A DNA stretch of 32,674 bases, from contig JAFZPS010000011.1 in assembly GCA_017550205.1 (NCBI GenBank), positions 1-32,674 of the forward strand, in the 5' to 3' direction. Of the stretch, positions 15,127-23,189 are shown in pieces (within the stretch, counting starts at the first letter, position 1; every line of letters begins with the position of its first letter). Position numbers and translations under genes: made by a program. Source of the stretch: Bacilli bacterium (GTDB lineage: Bacteria; Bacillota_I; Bacilli_A; RF39; UBA660). Below the pieces are notes generated by a model. That model saw only the letters and a list, made by a program, of their open reading frames with translations, was not told the origin of the DNA and made no database searches.

Positions 15127-15606
15127 TTAGTTTTGTTTTGTTAATCCTGCTCCTGTATCTCCTGTAGCTAATGTAATCTTACTACAATCTTCTGATATTA
15201 AATATGCTTTTGGGCTTGTATAACTTGGGTCTTTATCTTTTGGACCAGTTGTATGTTTACTATATACAAAAATTATAGTGTTATCTGCAACATAAAATAC
15301 ACCAAATTCTTCTTTTCCTTCAACTTTAAAAGTTCCATCTTCTTTTAATATCCATTTTTCATTACCTTCTGTTCCATCTAATGTATATGTTCCATAGCAT
15401 TTTGCTGTTGGTGTTGAAACTGTTTTTGTTTTTGTTTCTGTTAATTTCTTTTCACATTCTACTTTCTCTTTTAATACTTCTATTGAATTCATTTGTCCAA
15501 TATACCATCCAGCTAACCCGGCACAGGCAATTAAAATAATTGCTATTAAAATACCAAATACTGGGCTTTTCTTTTTTGGTTGTACAACCATATTTTCATT
15601 TTCCAT
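15127..15606 (-). CDS. Small membrane-anchored protein with lipocalin-like beta domain
   Basis: 159 aa. It has a short Lys-rich N terminus, one transmembrane helix (about 17-35), then an extracytoplasmic part. The part after about 68 starts CYGTYTLDGTEGNEKW and alternates short strands (WILKEDGTFKVEG, FGVFYVADNTIIFVY), which looks like a small lipocalin/META-type beta-barrel that checks ligand or protein state. No enzyme motif is seen. It has its own promoter (CTGAAA, 17 nt, TATAAT at 15638-15633) and terminator. The next gene upstream on the same strand is an XRE membrane regulator ending in its own terminator, so any link is regulatory rather than operonic. Confidence 0.72.
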   Translation of the reverse strand: MENENMVVQPKKKSPVFGILIAIILIACAGLAGWYIGQMNSIEVLKEKVECEKKLTETKTKTVSTPTAKCYGTYTLDGTEGNEKWILKEDGTFKVEGKEEFGVFYVADNTIIFVYSKHTTGPKDKDPSYTSPKAYLISEDCSKITLATGDTGAGLTKQN

Positions 15607-15632
15607 ATAATATCTCCTTTATTATTAACTTA

Positions 15633-15661
15633 ATTATATACTAATATAATAATTATTTCAG
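15633..15661 (-). promoter_or_regulatory. Promoter of the 15127 gene
   Basis: On the - strand, the -35-like CTGAAA (15661-15656), a 17-nt spacer and the -10 TATAAT (15638-15633) stand 26 nt before the start codon. Confidence 0.6.
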
Positions 15662-15671
15662 TAAATAAATT

Positions 15672-15711
15672 AAAAAAAATGATAGTTGTCATTTATTTAC
15701 AACTATCATTT
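15672..15711 (-). terminator. Terminator of the mnmA/fic/xre operon
   Basis: The 13-bp perfect stem AAATGATAGTTGT / ACAACTATCATTT (15677-15689 with 15699-15711) is followed on the - strand by eight T. The stop codon of the XRE gene (15693-15695) lies in the loop. Confidence 0.9.
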
Positions 15712-16376
15712 AATTTAATTGGTATTGTGTAAGTAATGGTTTTATTATTATCATCTTTAGCTTCTATTTCTAGTGTTAAACTACTCTTACTTAAGTTCTT
15801 ACATGTTTTAGAAGAATGATTTGTATTTACTTGAAGTTCTTTTAAGAAATCTTCTAGATTAGTATTCTTCTTTTTATCACATGTACTTATTTTAGTTTTA
15901 GTATCATTATATGTTTCATATAAAGTACAAGTAATACTTTTATATTTAGCAGTATCTTCTTTTCCACAGAATTCTACATTAGATATGTATATAGTAGCTT
16001 TATCACTATTATATGCAGCACTACCACTTATTTTAAAATCACTACATGTAGTAGTTATTGTTTTAAATTCATAATCAGAACTTTTTCCATATAATATATA
16101 ACCTACTATTAATAAAACAATTAATAAAACTACTAATAATAATGGATAAAGATTTTTCTTTTTATCTTTCTTTTCTCCATCTAATATTTCATCTATATCT
16201 ATATTAAACATTTTACTCATTTCTTTTATTATAGATATATCAGGAACATTCTTACCATTTTCCCATTTAGATACTGCTTGATAAGTAACTCCTAATTTAT
16301 CGGCTAATTCTTTTTGAGTTAGTTTATTTTCTTCACGTATCTTTTTTATGAATTGTCCTATTTTTTCTTGATTCAT
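15693..16376 (-). CDS. XRE-family regulator with one membrane helix and an outer domain
   Basis: 227 aa. Residues 5-62 are an XRE HTH (IGQFIKKIREENKLTQKELADKL, then TYQAVSKWENGKNVP). A Lys-rich linker leads to one transmembrane helix (about 75-92) and an extracytoplasmic domain of about 130 residues with five or more Cys (CSDF, EFCGKED, TCTLYE, STCDKKK, TCKNLS, and a final DSCK), which may form disulfides. This single-pass shape suggests a transmembrane signal receptor. It lies 13 nt after fic and ends the mnmA operon. The CPWC lipoprotein nearby could service its cysteines, but that is inference. Confidence 0.85.
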   Translation of the reverse strand: MNQEKIGQFIKKIREENKLTQKELADKLGVTYQAVSKWENGKNVPDISIIKEMSKMFNIDIDEILDGEKKDKKKNLYPLLLVVLLIVLLIVGYILYGKSSDYEFKTITTTCSDFKISGSAAYNSDKATIYISNVEFCGKEDTAKYKSITCTLYETYNDTKTKISTCDKKKNTNLEDFLKELQVNTNHSSKTCKNLSKSSLTLEIEAKDDNNKTITYTIPIKLNDSCK

Positions 16377-16389
16377 AATATTACTCCTA

Positions 16390-17139
16390 TTATTTTTGGA
16401 TTGGTCCTTTTCTATCTTTATCTATTTTTTCTTCTAATTCACTTTTTAATGTTTTTAATGTAAATTCTATGAATGGAGTTATATCTCCTTTATTACATTT
16501 AATTATTGCTTTTTTATATTCAGTTCTATTCTTATACATTCCTTTATTGAACATAATAAGTGGATCTTCTTTTTGTTTTATTAGATACCACATAGATAGT
16601 GTTCTTGCAGTTCTACCATTAATATCAAAGTATGGATGTACTTTACCAATATAATAATGAATTATTTGAGATTTAATATATATATCTACTATATTACTTT
16701 CATTATCTGTATTTATGTATTCAAATAAATCATCCATTTTATTACTTACTAGAGATGGGTCTATTCCTTTATCATAACCTCCTAAAAGATTATGTGATCC
16801 ATCTAATATATATACGTCTTTTTGTCTATAGTATTCTCCCATATTTTCTATGGAATAATCATCTAATAAACCATTACTTAAAATATCATATAGTTCTTTT
16901 ACTGTATCTTTATTAATTGTTTTTGTTTCTAATATATAATTATATCCTTTAGCTAAATTTCTTTGGTCTTGACCTAATTCATATTCTAAAGATGAAACTA
17001 ATTCATCATAAGCATCAAAACCTCTTAGACACTTAATAAGATCTTCTATATCTTTTTTTAATCCTATTATCGGAATTTTATTATAGAAGATATTTTTATC
17101 AGCTTCTATTTTTAATTTTAATACTTTAAATCCTAACAT
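16390..17139 (-). CDS. Fic/DOC-family protein with a divergent catalytic motif
   Basis: 249 aa. The Fic active-site loop is at residues 168-179: HPYFDINGRTAR, where the usual form is HPFxDGNGRxxR. The catalytic H168 and the phosphate-binding N174, G175, R176 and R179 remain, but the Gly after the acidic residue is Ile173. An N-terminal helix carries S50-L-E-Y-E54, which fits the class II inhibitory motif (S/T)xxxE(G/N) except for Leu at the last position. Fic enzymes usually transfer AMP from ATP to a Ser/Thr/Tyr of a target protein. It lies between mnmA (12 nt away) and an XRE membrane regulator, after an AGAGGTG ribosome-binding site. Target unknown. Confidence 0.85.
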   Translation of the reverse strand: MLGFKVLKLKIEADKNIFYNKIPIIGLKKDIEDLIKCLRGFDAYDELVSSLEYELGQDQRNLAKGYNYILETKTINKDTVKELYDILSNGLLDDYSIENMGEYYRQKDVYILDGSHNLLGGYDKGIDPSLVSNKMDDLFEYINTDNESNIVDIYIKSQIIHYYIGKVHPYFDINGRTARTLSMWYLIKQKEDPLIMFNKGMYKNRTEYKKAIIKCNKGDITPFIEFTLKTLKSELEEKIDKDRKGPIQK

Positions 17140-17151
17140 CGTGCACCTCTT

Positions 17152-18255
17152 TTATAAATACCATAGTGGTTCATTATTCTTTAGAACAGTTTTAATAATT
17201 CCTCCACCTAAGCATTCTTCACCATTATAGAATACACATGCTTGTCCTGGAGTTACTCTTTTTACTCCTTGTGGATATTTTACTAATACTTCTCCATTAT
17301 CTAACCATTCTAATTCTACATCTATATCTTCTTGTCTATATCTAAATTTAGCTGTACATTTAGTTATCTTTTCTTCACCTAAATAGTTTATTTCATCTAC
17401 TATACATGAATCAGATACTAAATAATCATTATCTTCACCAATACAGATATAAAGAATATTCTTCTTTAAGTCTTTACCAACTACAAACATTCTAGAGTCT
17501 GTTCCGCCGATATTTAATCCTCTTCTTTGACCTATTGTGTAATACATTAAACCAATGTGTTTACCTATTACTTCATTAGTATCTATATTTACAATATCTC
17601 CTGGTTGATTAGGTAAATAATTTTTTAAGAAATTAGTTAAGTTTCTTTCACCTATAAAGCAAATACCAGTAGAGTCTTTTTTATCTGCAGTTACTAATCC
17701 ATATTCTTCAGCAACACGTCTTACATCTGGTTTTACCATATCACCTATTGGGAATAATACATTCTTTAATTGGTCTTTAGTTACTTGAGATAAGAAATAA
17801 GTTTGATCCTTATTAGAGTCTACTGCACGTAATAATTTACCATCTTTTATTCTTGCATAATGGCCTGTAGCTATATAGTCTGCCCCTAGGCGTTCTGCTT
17901 CTTTTACAAACATATCAAACTTAATATATTTGTTACACATAATATCAGGGTTTGGAGTTCTACCTTTTTCTAATTCATCTAAGAAATATTTAAATACATA
18001 ATCATAATATTCTTTTACAAAGTCTTTTCTATGTAGTGGAATACCTAGTTTATCACAAACTTTTTTAGCGTCATTATAGTCTTCTTCTTGTGGACATATA
18101 CCACTTTCTGTAGTTGGGCCATTAAGTTCTCCATCTGCTAAACTATCCCAGTTACGCATAAATAATCCTATTACTTCATAACCTTGTTTTTGTAACTCTA
18201 TTGCTGCAACTGATGAGTCTACTCCACCACTCATACCAATAACAACTTTTTTCAT
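17152..18255 (-). CDS. mnmA: tRNA 2-thiouridine(34) synthase
   Basis: 367 aa, the usual length. It installs the 2-thio group on U34 of tRNA-Glu, -Gln and -Lys, using ATP to activate the base and a persulfide relay. The PP-loop SGGVDSS (8-14), the NPDIMCN motif with the first catalytic Cys, ATGHYAR, DQTYFLSQ, and the second Cys in DSTGICFIGER are all present, as is the C-terminal GQACVFYNGEECLGGG. The ATG at 18255 is 8 nt from GGAGG; the frame could be read from an in-frame GTG at 18264, but that overlaps the ribosome-binding site. It heads an operon with fic and the XRE regulator. Confidence 0.96.
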   Translation of the reverse strand: MKKVVIGMSGGVDSSVAAIELQKQGYEVIGLFMRNWDSLADGELNGPTTESGICPQEEDYNDAKKVCDKLGIPLHRKDFVKEYYDYVFKYFLDELEKGRTPNPDIMCNKYIKFDMFVKEAERLGADYIATGHYARIKDGKLLRAVDSNKDQTYFLSQVTKDQLKNVLFPIGDMVKPDVRRVAEEYGLVTADKKDSTGICFIGERNLTNFLKNYLPNQPGDIVNIDTNEVIGKHIGLMYYTIGQRRGLNIGGTDSRMFVVGKDLKKNILYICIGEDNDYLVSDSCIVDEINYLGEEKITKCTAKFRYRQEDIDVELEWLDNGEVLVKYPQGVKRVTPGQACVFYNGEECLGGGIIKTVLKNNEPLWYL

Positions 18256-18284
18256 GTATTCCACCTCCTTTATTTGGTTGCTTT

Positions 18285-18293
18285 ATTATAACA
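18285..18293 (-). promoter_or_regulatory. Extended -10 promoter of the mnmA operon
   Basis: TGTTATAAT on the - strand, 29 nt before the mnmA start codon. The region just upstream is a poly-A-like run with no clear -35. Confidence 0.65.
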
Positions 18294-18313
18294 CCTTTTT
18301 TTTAATTAAACAA

Positions 18314-18700
18314 CTAGTAATCATAATCCCATAGACTTAGTTTTCCATTTACTTCTATAGGTTTTATTTTCTTTATATTTTCTAATTTAAAAGCATATAA
18401 AGGTTTATCTCCTTCTATAGATAAATTCTTATATACTTCTTTATCTTTTTTTTGAAGTTCTTTTATTAATTTATCATCTACTAATATACAATCAGTTATA
18501 GTAGCTTTAGCAATTATATGTCCTTCATTATACTTTATATTTCTATCAATAAATCTATCTTTATTTTCTTTATTTGGAGTTTTTCCTGAGTGAATTAGAA
18601 TATCTCCTCTATATTTAGTTTTCCATACTCTAAATTCATATTCCTTATAACCTTCAGCTATTAGAGTAGCCCATGGTTCTTTTATAGTAATTGCTTTCAT
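18314..18700 (-). CDS. ASCH-domain protein
   Basis: 128 aa. The N-terminal part, MKAITIKEPWATLIAEGYK followed by EYEFR and DILIHSGK, is the ASCH/PUA-like signature (WatlIleGkKtvE-type) with a possible RNA-binding cleft. The segment HIIAKATITDCILVD is the typical next beta strand, and LYAFKLENIKKIKPIEVNG closes the fold. ASCH proteins bind RNA or modified nucleosides; one bacterial member is an N4-acetylcytidine amidohydrolase. Whether this copy is an enzyme is not shown. It has its own extended -10, and mnmA follows it on the same strand without a clear terminator between, so partial read-through into the tRNA-modification operon is possible. Confidence 0.83.
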   Translation of the reverse strand: MKAITIKEPWATLIAEGYKEYEFRVWKTKYRGDILIHSGKTPNKENKDRFIDRNIKYNEGHIIAKATITDCILVDDKLIKELQKKDKEVYKNLSIEGDKPLYAFKLENIKKIKPIEVNGKLSLWDYDY

Positions 18701-18715
18701 ACTATCACCAATTTA

Positions 18716-18724
18716 ATTATATCA
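18716..18724 (-). promoter_or_regulatory. Extended -10 promoter of the ASCH gene
   Basis: TGATATAAT on the - strand, 15 nt before the start codon, in a divergent gap with the 18782 promoter. Confidence 0.5.
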
Positions 18725-18730
18725 TAAGTA

Positions 18731-18758
18731 TTGAAATAAATAGATATCATGTTATAAT
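18731..18758 (+). promoter_or_regulatory. Promoter of the 18782 gene
   Basis: The -35 TTGAAA (18731-18736), a 16-nt spacer and TATAAT (18753-18758) with an upstream TG make a strong promoter 23 nt before the start. Confidence 0.75.
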
Positions 18759-18781
18759 AAATAACTGTAGGTGGTGTTTGG

Positions 18782-19594
18782 ATGAAAATATATGATAAAT
18801 TACTTGATATAGTAGAAAGTTATTTATGTGATGAACCAATAGAAGAGGGAAAGGGAGTTATTTCTGCTTACACATTGTGGACAGCTGTAAAGAATTACAC
18901 TGATCGAATAAATTATATATTAAATGATAATAGTAAATTACTAGAATTTATTAATTATATTTTTAGTGAAGAAGCAGCTAGACATACATTTACTAATGAA
19001 GAAGCAGCCAAAGATTTTGGTATTAAGAAACCTATCTTTGGACCAATAAAGTTTAAAAAACTAACATCTTCATTTGATGAAAATACTGCTACTATAAGTT
19101 TATTCCCAACAGGGATAGGAAATAAAGATAAAAGAATAGATATACATAGAGAATTCTTTGATGATAATTATTATAGTGATCAAATGAATGATTTCTTAGT
19201 TAGAAATTGTATGACTGGTTTTGATGAAATATTTGATGAGTTAAAGTATTATTCAAGAATAAAATGTAGTGGCAAGCAAATAGTACATGATGAAGACTTT
19301 GATATTGTAATTTCTCATAACGAAGATTCTCCTCTCACTATTAGTATTGAATTAAATAAATCTGTAGATAAACATGATAGTCAATATAAGAAATACTATA
19401 ATGAGGAGTTTACTATTCATGATATTATACTTGCACAACAAGATGAAATATTAAAACATATTCCTGTTAAAATTAATAAATTAGATAAATATTGTAATGG
19501 AATAATTCAAAAACGTATTGTAGATACTATTATAGTTCCTTATAAGAATCAATCTGAATCTAATGAAGGAGAAAAAGTATTACAAAAAAAATAA
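18782..19594 (+). CDS. Hypothetical protein, no family recognised
   Basis: 270 aa, soluble and acidic, with no signal peptide or membrane segment. It opens with a helical stretch (MKIYDKLLDIVESYL), has an alanine- and glutamate-rich helix with EEAARHTFTNEEAAKDFG (about 63-80), and a run ending FFDDNYYSDQMNDF near the middle. The C-terminal third contains several lysine-rich helices (DEILKHIPVKINKLDK). No catalytic motif is evident. The start follows GGTGGTG. It has a strong promoter of its own and is convergent with FemX, sharing one terminator. Function unknown. Confidence 0.75.
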   Translation: MKIYDKLLDIVESYLCDEPIEEGKGVISAYTLWTAVKNYTDRINYILNDNSKLLEFINYIFSEEAARHTFTNEEAAKDFGIKKPIFGPIKFKKLTSSFDENTATISLFPTGIGNKDKRIDIHREFFDDNYYSDQMNDFLVRNCMTGFDEIFDELKYYSRIKCSGKQIVHDEDFDIVISHNEDSPLTISIELNKSVDKHDSQYKKYYNEEFTIHDIILAQQDEILKHIPVKINKLDKYCNGIIQKRIVDTIIVPYKNQSESNEGEKVLQKK

Positions 19595-19615
19595 GACTAA
19601 GTCTTATTTTTTTAT
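19585..19615. terminator. Bidirectional terminator between the 18782 and FemX genes
   Basis: The stem AATAAGAC (19590-19597) / GTCTTATT (19601-19608) has a 3-nt loop, flanked by A and T runs that extend pairing. The TAA stops of both genes (19592-19594 and, on the - strand, 19606-19604) sit in opposite arms. Confidence 0.82.
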
Positions 19616-20809
19616 TTTATGTATTAATTTAAATAAACTATAATGCCATGTTATTGGTAGTTCATATTCTCCTATTAATTCTTCTACATAGCCATTAAAT
19701 CTTCTTTTAAATTCATATATTCCATAGTCTTTAGGATGAGTATTTATATTAGCAGGTATTCCATAAAAATTATGTCTTTTATATTTATTATTAATACCAT
19801 ATTTAATCATTTCCCATTGAAGTAAATATTGTGCATCATATTTCATGTATTCTTCATAATTTCCTCCAGCTAGGAATATTATTTCTGGTTTAGTTAATAT
19901 AAACATTGCACAAGATAATACTATTTTATCTTTACCTATTGTTTTTGCTTCTTCTAATCTTTTATCGATTGATTCTATTTCATTTAATAGACTACTCTTT
20001 GCTTTTGCATCTTTTACATCATCCATTTTTTCATACTTAGTTGTTTTTTCTTCTTTTTCTTCTTCTAATTTTTTTATGTAATCTAATAAGTTTAATTCAG
20101 CTATTAAGTATTTTACATCCTCTTTATATATATTATACATTTTTTGGTAATATTCTATTTTTCTATTAGAGAAACCTTTTCTTTTAGATGTTTCATCCAT
20201 AATATCTTGAAATATATTTAATTCATCATACTTTAATTCTTTTAATTCTATCCCATATTTCTCTGTTTTTCTTATTTTATTTCTAGTAGATGATTGCATT
20301 TCTTTTAGAATAGTATCTTCATCTTTTCCTTCTAAATCTAAAGCAAACATCCATAGTACTTGTTCAGTGTTAGGGATAGATACTTTTTTAAAACCTAGTG
20401 ATAATAGATTATTTACTATATTAGAATTGTCTATTCCACCTTCTTTAATATTTCCATCTATATCTCTTTCCTTATATATTACATATGGATCTATTCTTAA
20501 TACATAACCATTTTTTTCTTTAATATATTTTTTTAATTCATTTGTAAAATAATCTACTAATTCTTTATTATTAAAATCTAATAAATATCCTCTAGGTGAA
20601 TAAAATTCATATTTATTAAATCTTCTTATATGAGATAATAACATAGTAGCAGCAATTATTTTATTATTTTTTTCTACTCCTACATAGTTAGTATTCCAAT
20701 TAGATTTTTCTCTTAATTTTGATATTTCTACAGCTGATAAAAAGGTTTTTAAAGGATGATTTTCCCAAAAACTTTTATATTCTTCTTCTGTTAGTTCTCT
20801 AAATTTCAT
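19604..20809 (-). CDS. FemX/MurM-like peptidoglycan interpeptide-bridge aminoacyltransferase
   Basis: 401 aa, the usual size for Fem proteins. The tandem GNAT-like fold is suggested by MKFRELTEEEYKSF, FLSAVEISKLREKSNW, NKIIAATMLLS, FYSPRGYLLDF (the family PRGPV/YxPRGP-like strand), and a C-terminal half with LSCAMFILTKPEIIFLAGG, YDAQYLLQWEMIKYGI and FYGIPANI. A charged helical arm (about 240-295, Glu/Lys-rich) is inserted between the halves, as in FemA and FemX. These enzymes add amino acids from aminoacyl-tRNA to the lysine or diamino acid of lipid II, which supports a walled Bacillota with a cross-bridge. The amino acid added cannot be read off. It has its own extended -10 just after the lipid kinase gene. 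Confidence 0.92.
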   Translation of the reverse strand: MKFRELTEEEYKSFWENHPLKTFLSAVEISKLREKSNWNTNYVGVEKNNKIIAATMLLSHIRRFNKYEFYSPRGYLLDFNNKELVDYFTNELKKYIKEKNGYVLRIDPYVIYKERDIDGNIKEGGIDNSNIVNNLLSLGFKKVSIPNTEQVLWMFALDLEGKDEDTILKEMQSSTRNKIRKTEKYGIELKELKYDELNIFQDIMDETSKRKGFSNRKIEYYQKMYNIYKEDVKYLIAELNLLDYIKKLEEEKEEKTTKYEKMDDVKDAKAKSSLLNEIESIDKRLEEAKTIGKDKIVLSCAMFILTKPEIIFLAGGNYEEYMKYDAQYLLQWEMIKYGINNKYKRHNFYGIPANINTHPKDYGIYEFKRRFNGYVEELIGEYELPITWHYSLFKLIHKIKK

Positions 20810-20831
20810 GTAATCACATCCTATTATTATT

Positions 20832-20840
20832 ATTATATCA
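20832..20840 (-). promoter_or_regulatory. Extended -10 promoter of the FemX gene
   Basis: TGATATAAT on the - strand, 22 nt before the start codon and immediately after the lipid kinase stop. Confidence 0.55.
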
Positions 20841-20841
20841 T

Positions 20842-21762
20842 TTATTCATTGAATAATTTATTAATATTTTCTTTAGGAACAAGCATTTTCATAGATTGTT
20901 CTACTCTAAATGTTAATACATCATTATCTTTAATATATTCTTCTCCATCTACACACCATGAAGCTTTTGATTTAGATAAGAATTCTAATTCAAAATTATC
21001 TGTTTGATAGTATGTTACATTAGGTATAGTTTTAACATCTACATTAGTAGCCATTACCATTAATTTAACCATTTCTTTTACTGAATTAGCATTAGCTAAA
21101 CATACTTCAAATTTTTTATCATCTAATTTAACATCATAATATACATCAGGTGTTCCTGATACTCTTGAAGAATTAGTTATAAATATAAATGAGTATTCTC
21201 CAGTATATTCTTTACCATCTACTTTATATCTTATCTTATGAGTATTTATTTTAGGTCTAAATTGTTTTAAGGCATATAATAAATAAGCTAATTCACCATA
21301 TTTCTTTTTTAATTCTCTAGGAGTATCATAAGCTAAATCAATATAATCTCCAAAACAAGCTACATAGACAAATGGTTTTTCATTTATATAACAAATATCC
21401 ACTTTTTTTGGTTTACCTTGAAGTACTATTTCTAAGTTTTCAAATACATTTTTGTCTAGTCCATACATGTGTCCTACATCATTAGTACTACCCATAGGAA
21501 GTGGTGCGACTAATAGTTTCTTCTTTCTTTGCATATTACCACTAACTATTTCATTTAGAGTACCATCTCCACCTGCACTAACTACTAAATCTATATCATC
21601 ATTTAGTACTTTCATTATTCTTTCTGCATCTTGTCTTTCTCTTGTGAAAATAATTTCTGTATCATATCCATATTTTCTTAATACATCATAAAAAGTTTGG
21701 TATGATTTAATTTTCTTTTTCTTTCCGCTTTCTGGATTCATTATGATTACACATTTTTTCAT
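20842..21762 (-). CDS. YegS/BmrU-type lipid (diacylglycerol-like) kinase
   Basis: 306 aa. The diacylglycerol-kinase catalytic domain is marked by NPESGKKKK at the N terminus and the nucleotide loop SAGGDGTLNEIVSG (about 74-87), followed by PMGSTNDVGHMYG. The C-terminal domain (about 115-300) has VDICYINEKPFVYVACFGDY and a final WCVDGEE strand. Relatives phosphorylate diacylglycerol or undecaprenol; in Bacillota, DgkB recycles diacylglycerol left by lipoteichoic acid synthesis. Start chosen at 21762, where AGGAGTGATATT precedes the ATG, rather than at 21798 with no ribosome-binding site. It stands alone behind the glycan operon's terminator. Confidence 0.93.
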   Translation of the reverse strand: MKKCVIIMNPESGKKKKIKSYQTFYDVLRKYGYDTEIIFTRERQDAERIMKVLNDDIDLVVSAGGDGTLNEIVSGNMQRKKKLLVAPLPMGSTNDVGHMYGLDKNVFENLEIVLQGKPKKVDICYINEKPFVYVACFGDYIDLAYDTPRELKKKYGELAYLLYALKQFRPKINTHKIRYKVDGKEYTGEYSFIFITNSSRVSGTPDVYYDVKLDDKKFEVCLANANSVKEMVKLMVMATNVDVKTIPNVTYYQTDNFELEFLSKSKASWCVDGEEYIKDNDVLTFRVEQSMKMLVPKENINKLFNE

Positions 21763-21786
21763 AATATCACTCCTATTTATATTTTT

Positions 21787-21795
21787 ATTATACCA
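21787..21795 (-). promoter_or_regulatory. Extended -10 promoter of the lipid kinase gene
   Basis: TGGTATAAT on the - strand, 25 nt before the start codon, directly downstream of the glycan operon terminator. Confidence 0.65.
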
Positions 21796-21798
21796 CAA

Positions 21799-21833
21799 AA
21801 AAAATCAACTCTTCTAACGAGTTGGTTTTTCTA
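21799..21833 (-). terminator. Terminator of the surface-glycan operon
   Basis: On the - strand, AACCAACTC and GAGTTGATT form a 9-bp stem with one C-A mismatch and a 7-nt loop, followed by a T run. The stop of the GtrA gene lies in the stem. Confidence 0.82.
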
Positions 21834-22209
21834 ATAATAATTTTCTTGTGATAAAGTTAAATACCATAACAATACCAGTAGCTATTATTTTACATAACAT
21901 TGAATACCATTTAAATATATCTACTGTTACATATACTATTGCGGTATTTAATAATAATCCTATAATGCTTAATACTATGAATATAATAAATTGTTTTTTA
22001 GGATCATCTTTCTTTACATCAAACACCCATTTTACACTAGCTATATAATTATATATTACGGATATACTGAATGAAATTATATTTGATGGTAGTGTTCCTA
22101 ATTTTAATAATTCATGTAATATAAAGAATATTATGTAATCAATAATAGTAGCTATTCCACCTACTATTATAAATTTAAATATCTGTATTAATAATTTATT
22201 ATTTTTCAT
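21814..22209 (-). CDS. GtrA-family membrane protein (polyprenyl-phosphate-sugar flippase-like)
   Basis: 131 aa. Four transmembrane helices are visible: about 8-28 (FKFIIVGGIATIIDYIIFF), 37-57, 72-92 (FIIFIVLSIIGLLLNTAIVYV) and 98-118. The sequence FIIVGGxATxIDY with the SFxISVIYNYIxxxKWVF block is the GtrA signature. GtrA is thought to move undecaprenyl-phosphate-linked glucose across the membrane for the outside transferase. I used the ATG at 22209, 1 nt after the GtrB stop; an ATG at 22227 overlaps it and cannot be excluded. Last gene of the operon, ahead of a terminator. Confidence 0.9.
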   Translation of the reverse strand: MKNNKLLIQIFKFIIVGGIATIIDYIIFFILHELLKLGTLPSNIISFSISVIYNYIASVKWVFDVKKDDPKKQFIIFIVLSIIGLLLNTAIVYVTVDIFKWYSMLCKIIATGIVMVFNFITRKLLLEKPTR

Positions 22210-22210
22210 A

Positions 22211-23173
22211 TTATTTGTCTCTTTCATTTAAATTCTCTGAAATAATAAATCTTGGTCTAGCTTTAGTTTCACTGTATATTTTACCAATATACTCTCCTAC
22301 TACACCTACACTAATCATATTTAATCCACCTACTATATATAGTGAGATAGATACAAGTAACCATGTAGCTACTTTCATTTTTAGAATAGCTAAAACTATA
22401 GCATATATTCCTAAACCTACACCTATTAAAGTAATAAAGAATCCTAATGAAGCAATTAATCTTAATGGTTTAACACTAAATGATGTAATACCATCCCAAG
22501 CAAAGTTTAACATCTTCTTTAATGGATATTTAGAAACTCCAGCAAATCTTTCATTTCTTTCATAATATACTACATCTGATTTAAATCCTACTAGTGGGAA
22601 CATTCCTCTTAAGAATAAGTTAACTTCTTTAAAGTTTTCAAATTCATCTAATACTCTTTTAGAAGTTAATCTATAATCAGCATGATTATATACACAATCT
22701 ACTCCTAAGGCTTTCATAAATTTATAGAATCCTTCAGCAGTAGCTCTTTTGAAGAAAGTATCTTTCTTTCTAGCACTTCTTACACCATATACTATGTCGC
22801 AACCTTCTTCATATTTTTCAAGCATTCCATCGATAGCATTTATATCATCTTGTAAATCTGCATCCATACTAATAATTACATCAGCATATTTTTTAGCAGT
22901 CATTAATCCACCTAATAAAGCATTTTGATGTCCTCTATTTCTAGATAGAGTTATTCCTGTGAATAATGGTTCTTTTTCACTTATTTCTTTTATTAATGAC
23001 CAAGTTTTATCTTTTGAACCATCATTTACATACATAACTTTACTTTTATTTGATATTTTTTTATCCTTTATAAGTTTTTCCATTTTTACTTTTAATTGTC
23101 TTGTTGTTTCTTGTAAAACTTCTTCTTCATTGTAGCAAGGAATAACTACATATAAAATATTATCTTTTCTCAT
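22211..23173 (-). CDS. GtrB/DPM1-like polyprenyl-phosphate glycosyltransferase (GT2)
   Basis: 320 aa. The N-terminal GT-A domain (about 5-220) has YVVIPCYNEEEVL, VMYVNDGSKDKTW, SRNRGHQNALLGGL and SMDADLQDDI, the nucleotide-sugar and metal-binding DXD equivalents of dolichol-phosphate-mannose synthase-like enzymes. Two C-terminal transmembrane helices follow (about 228-260 and 266-290). GtrB-type enzymes transfer a sugar from UDP-sugar to undecaprenyl phosphate on the inner face. Neighbouring GtrA-like and DUF6056 proteins complete the set. The sugar cannot be read off. Confidence 0.93.
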   Translation of the reverse strand: MRKDNILYVVIPCYNEEEVLQETTRQLKVKMEKLIKDKKISNKSKVMYVNDGSKDKTWSLIKEISEKEPLFTGITLSRNRGHQNALLGGLMTAKKYADVIISMDADLQDDINAIDGMLEKYEEGCDIVYGVRSARKKDTFFKRATAEGFYKFMKALGVDCVYNHADYRLTSKRVLDEFENFKEVNLFLRGMFPLVGFKSDVVYYERNERFAGVSKYPLKKMLNFAWDGITSFSVKPLRLIASLGFFITLIGVGLGIYAIVLAILKMKVATWLLVSISLYIVGGLNMISVGVVGEYIGKIYSETKARPRFIISENLNERDK

Positions 23174-23189
23174 ATTATCACCTATACTT

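Noticed and set aside
18255..18264. GTG start for mnmA three codons upstream
   Set aside because: That codon overlaps the GGAGG ribosome-binding site, and the ATG at 18255 has ideal spacing.
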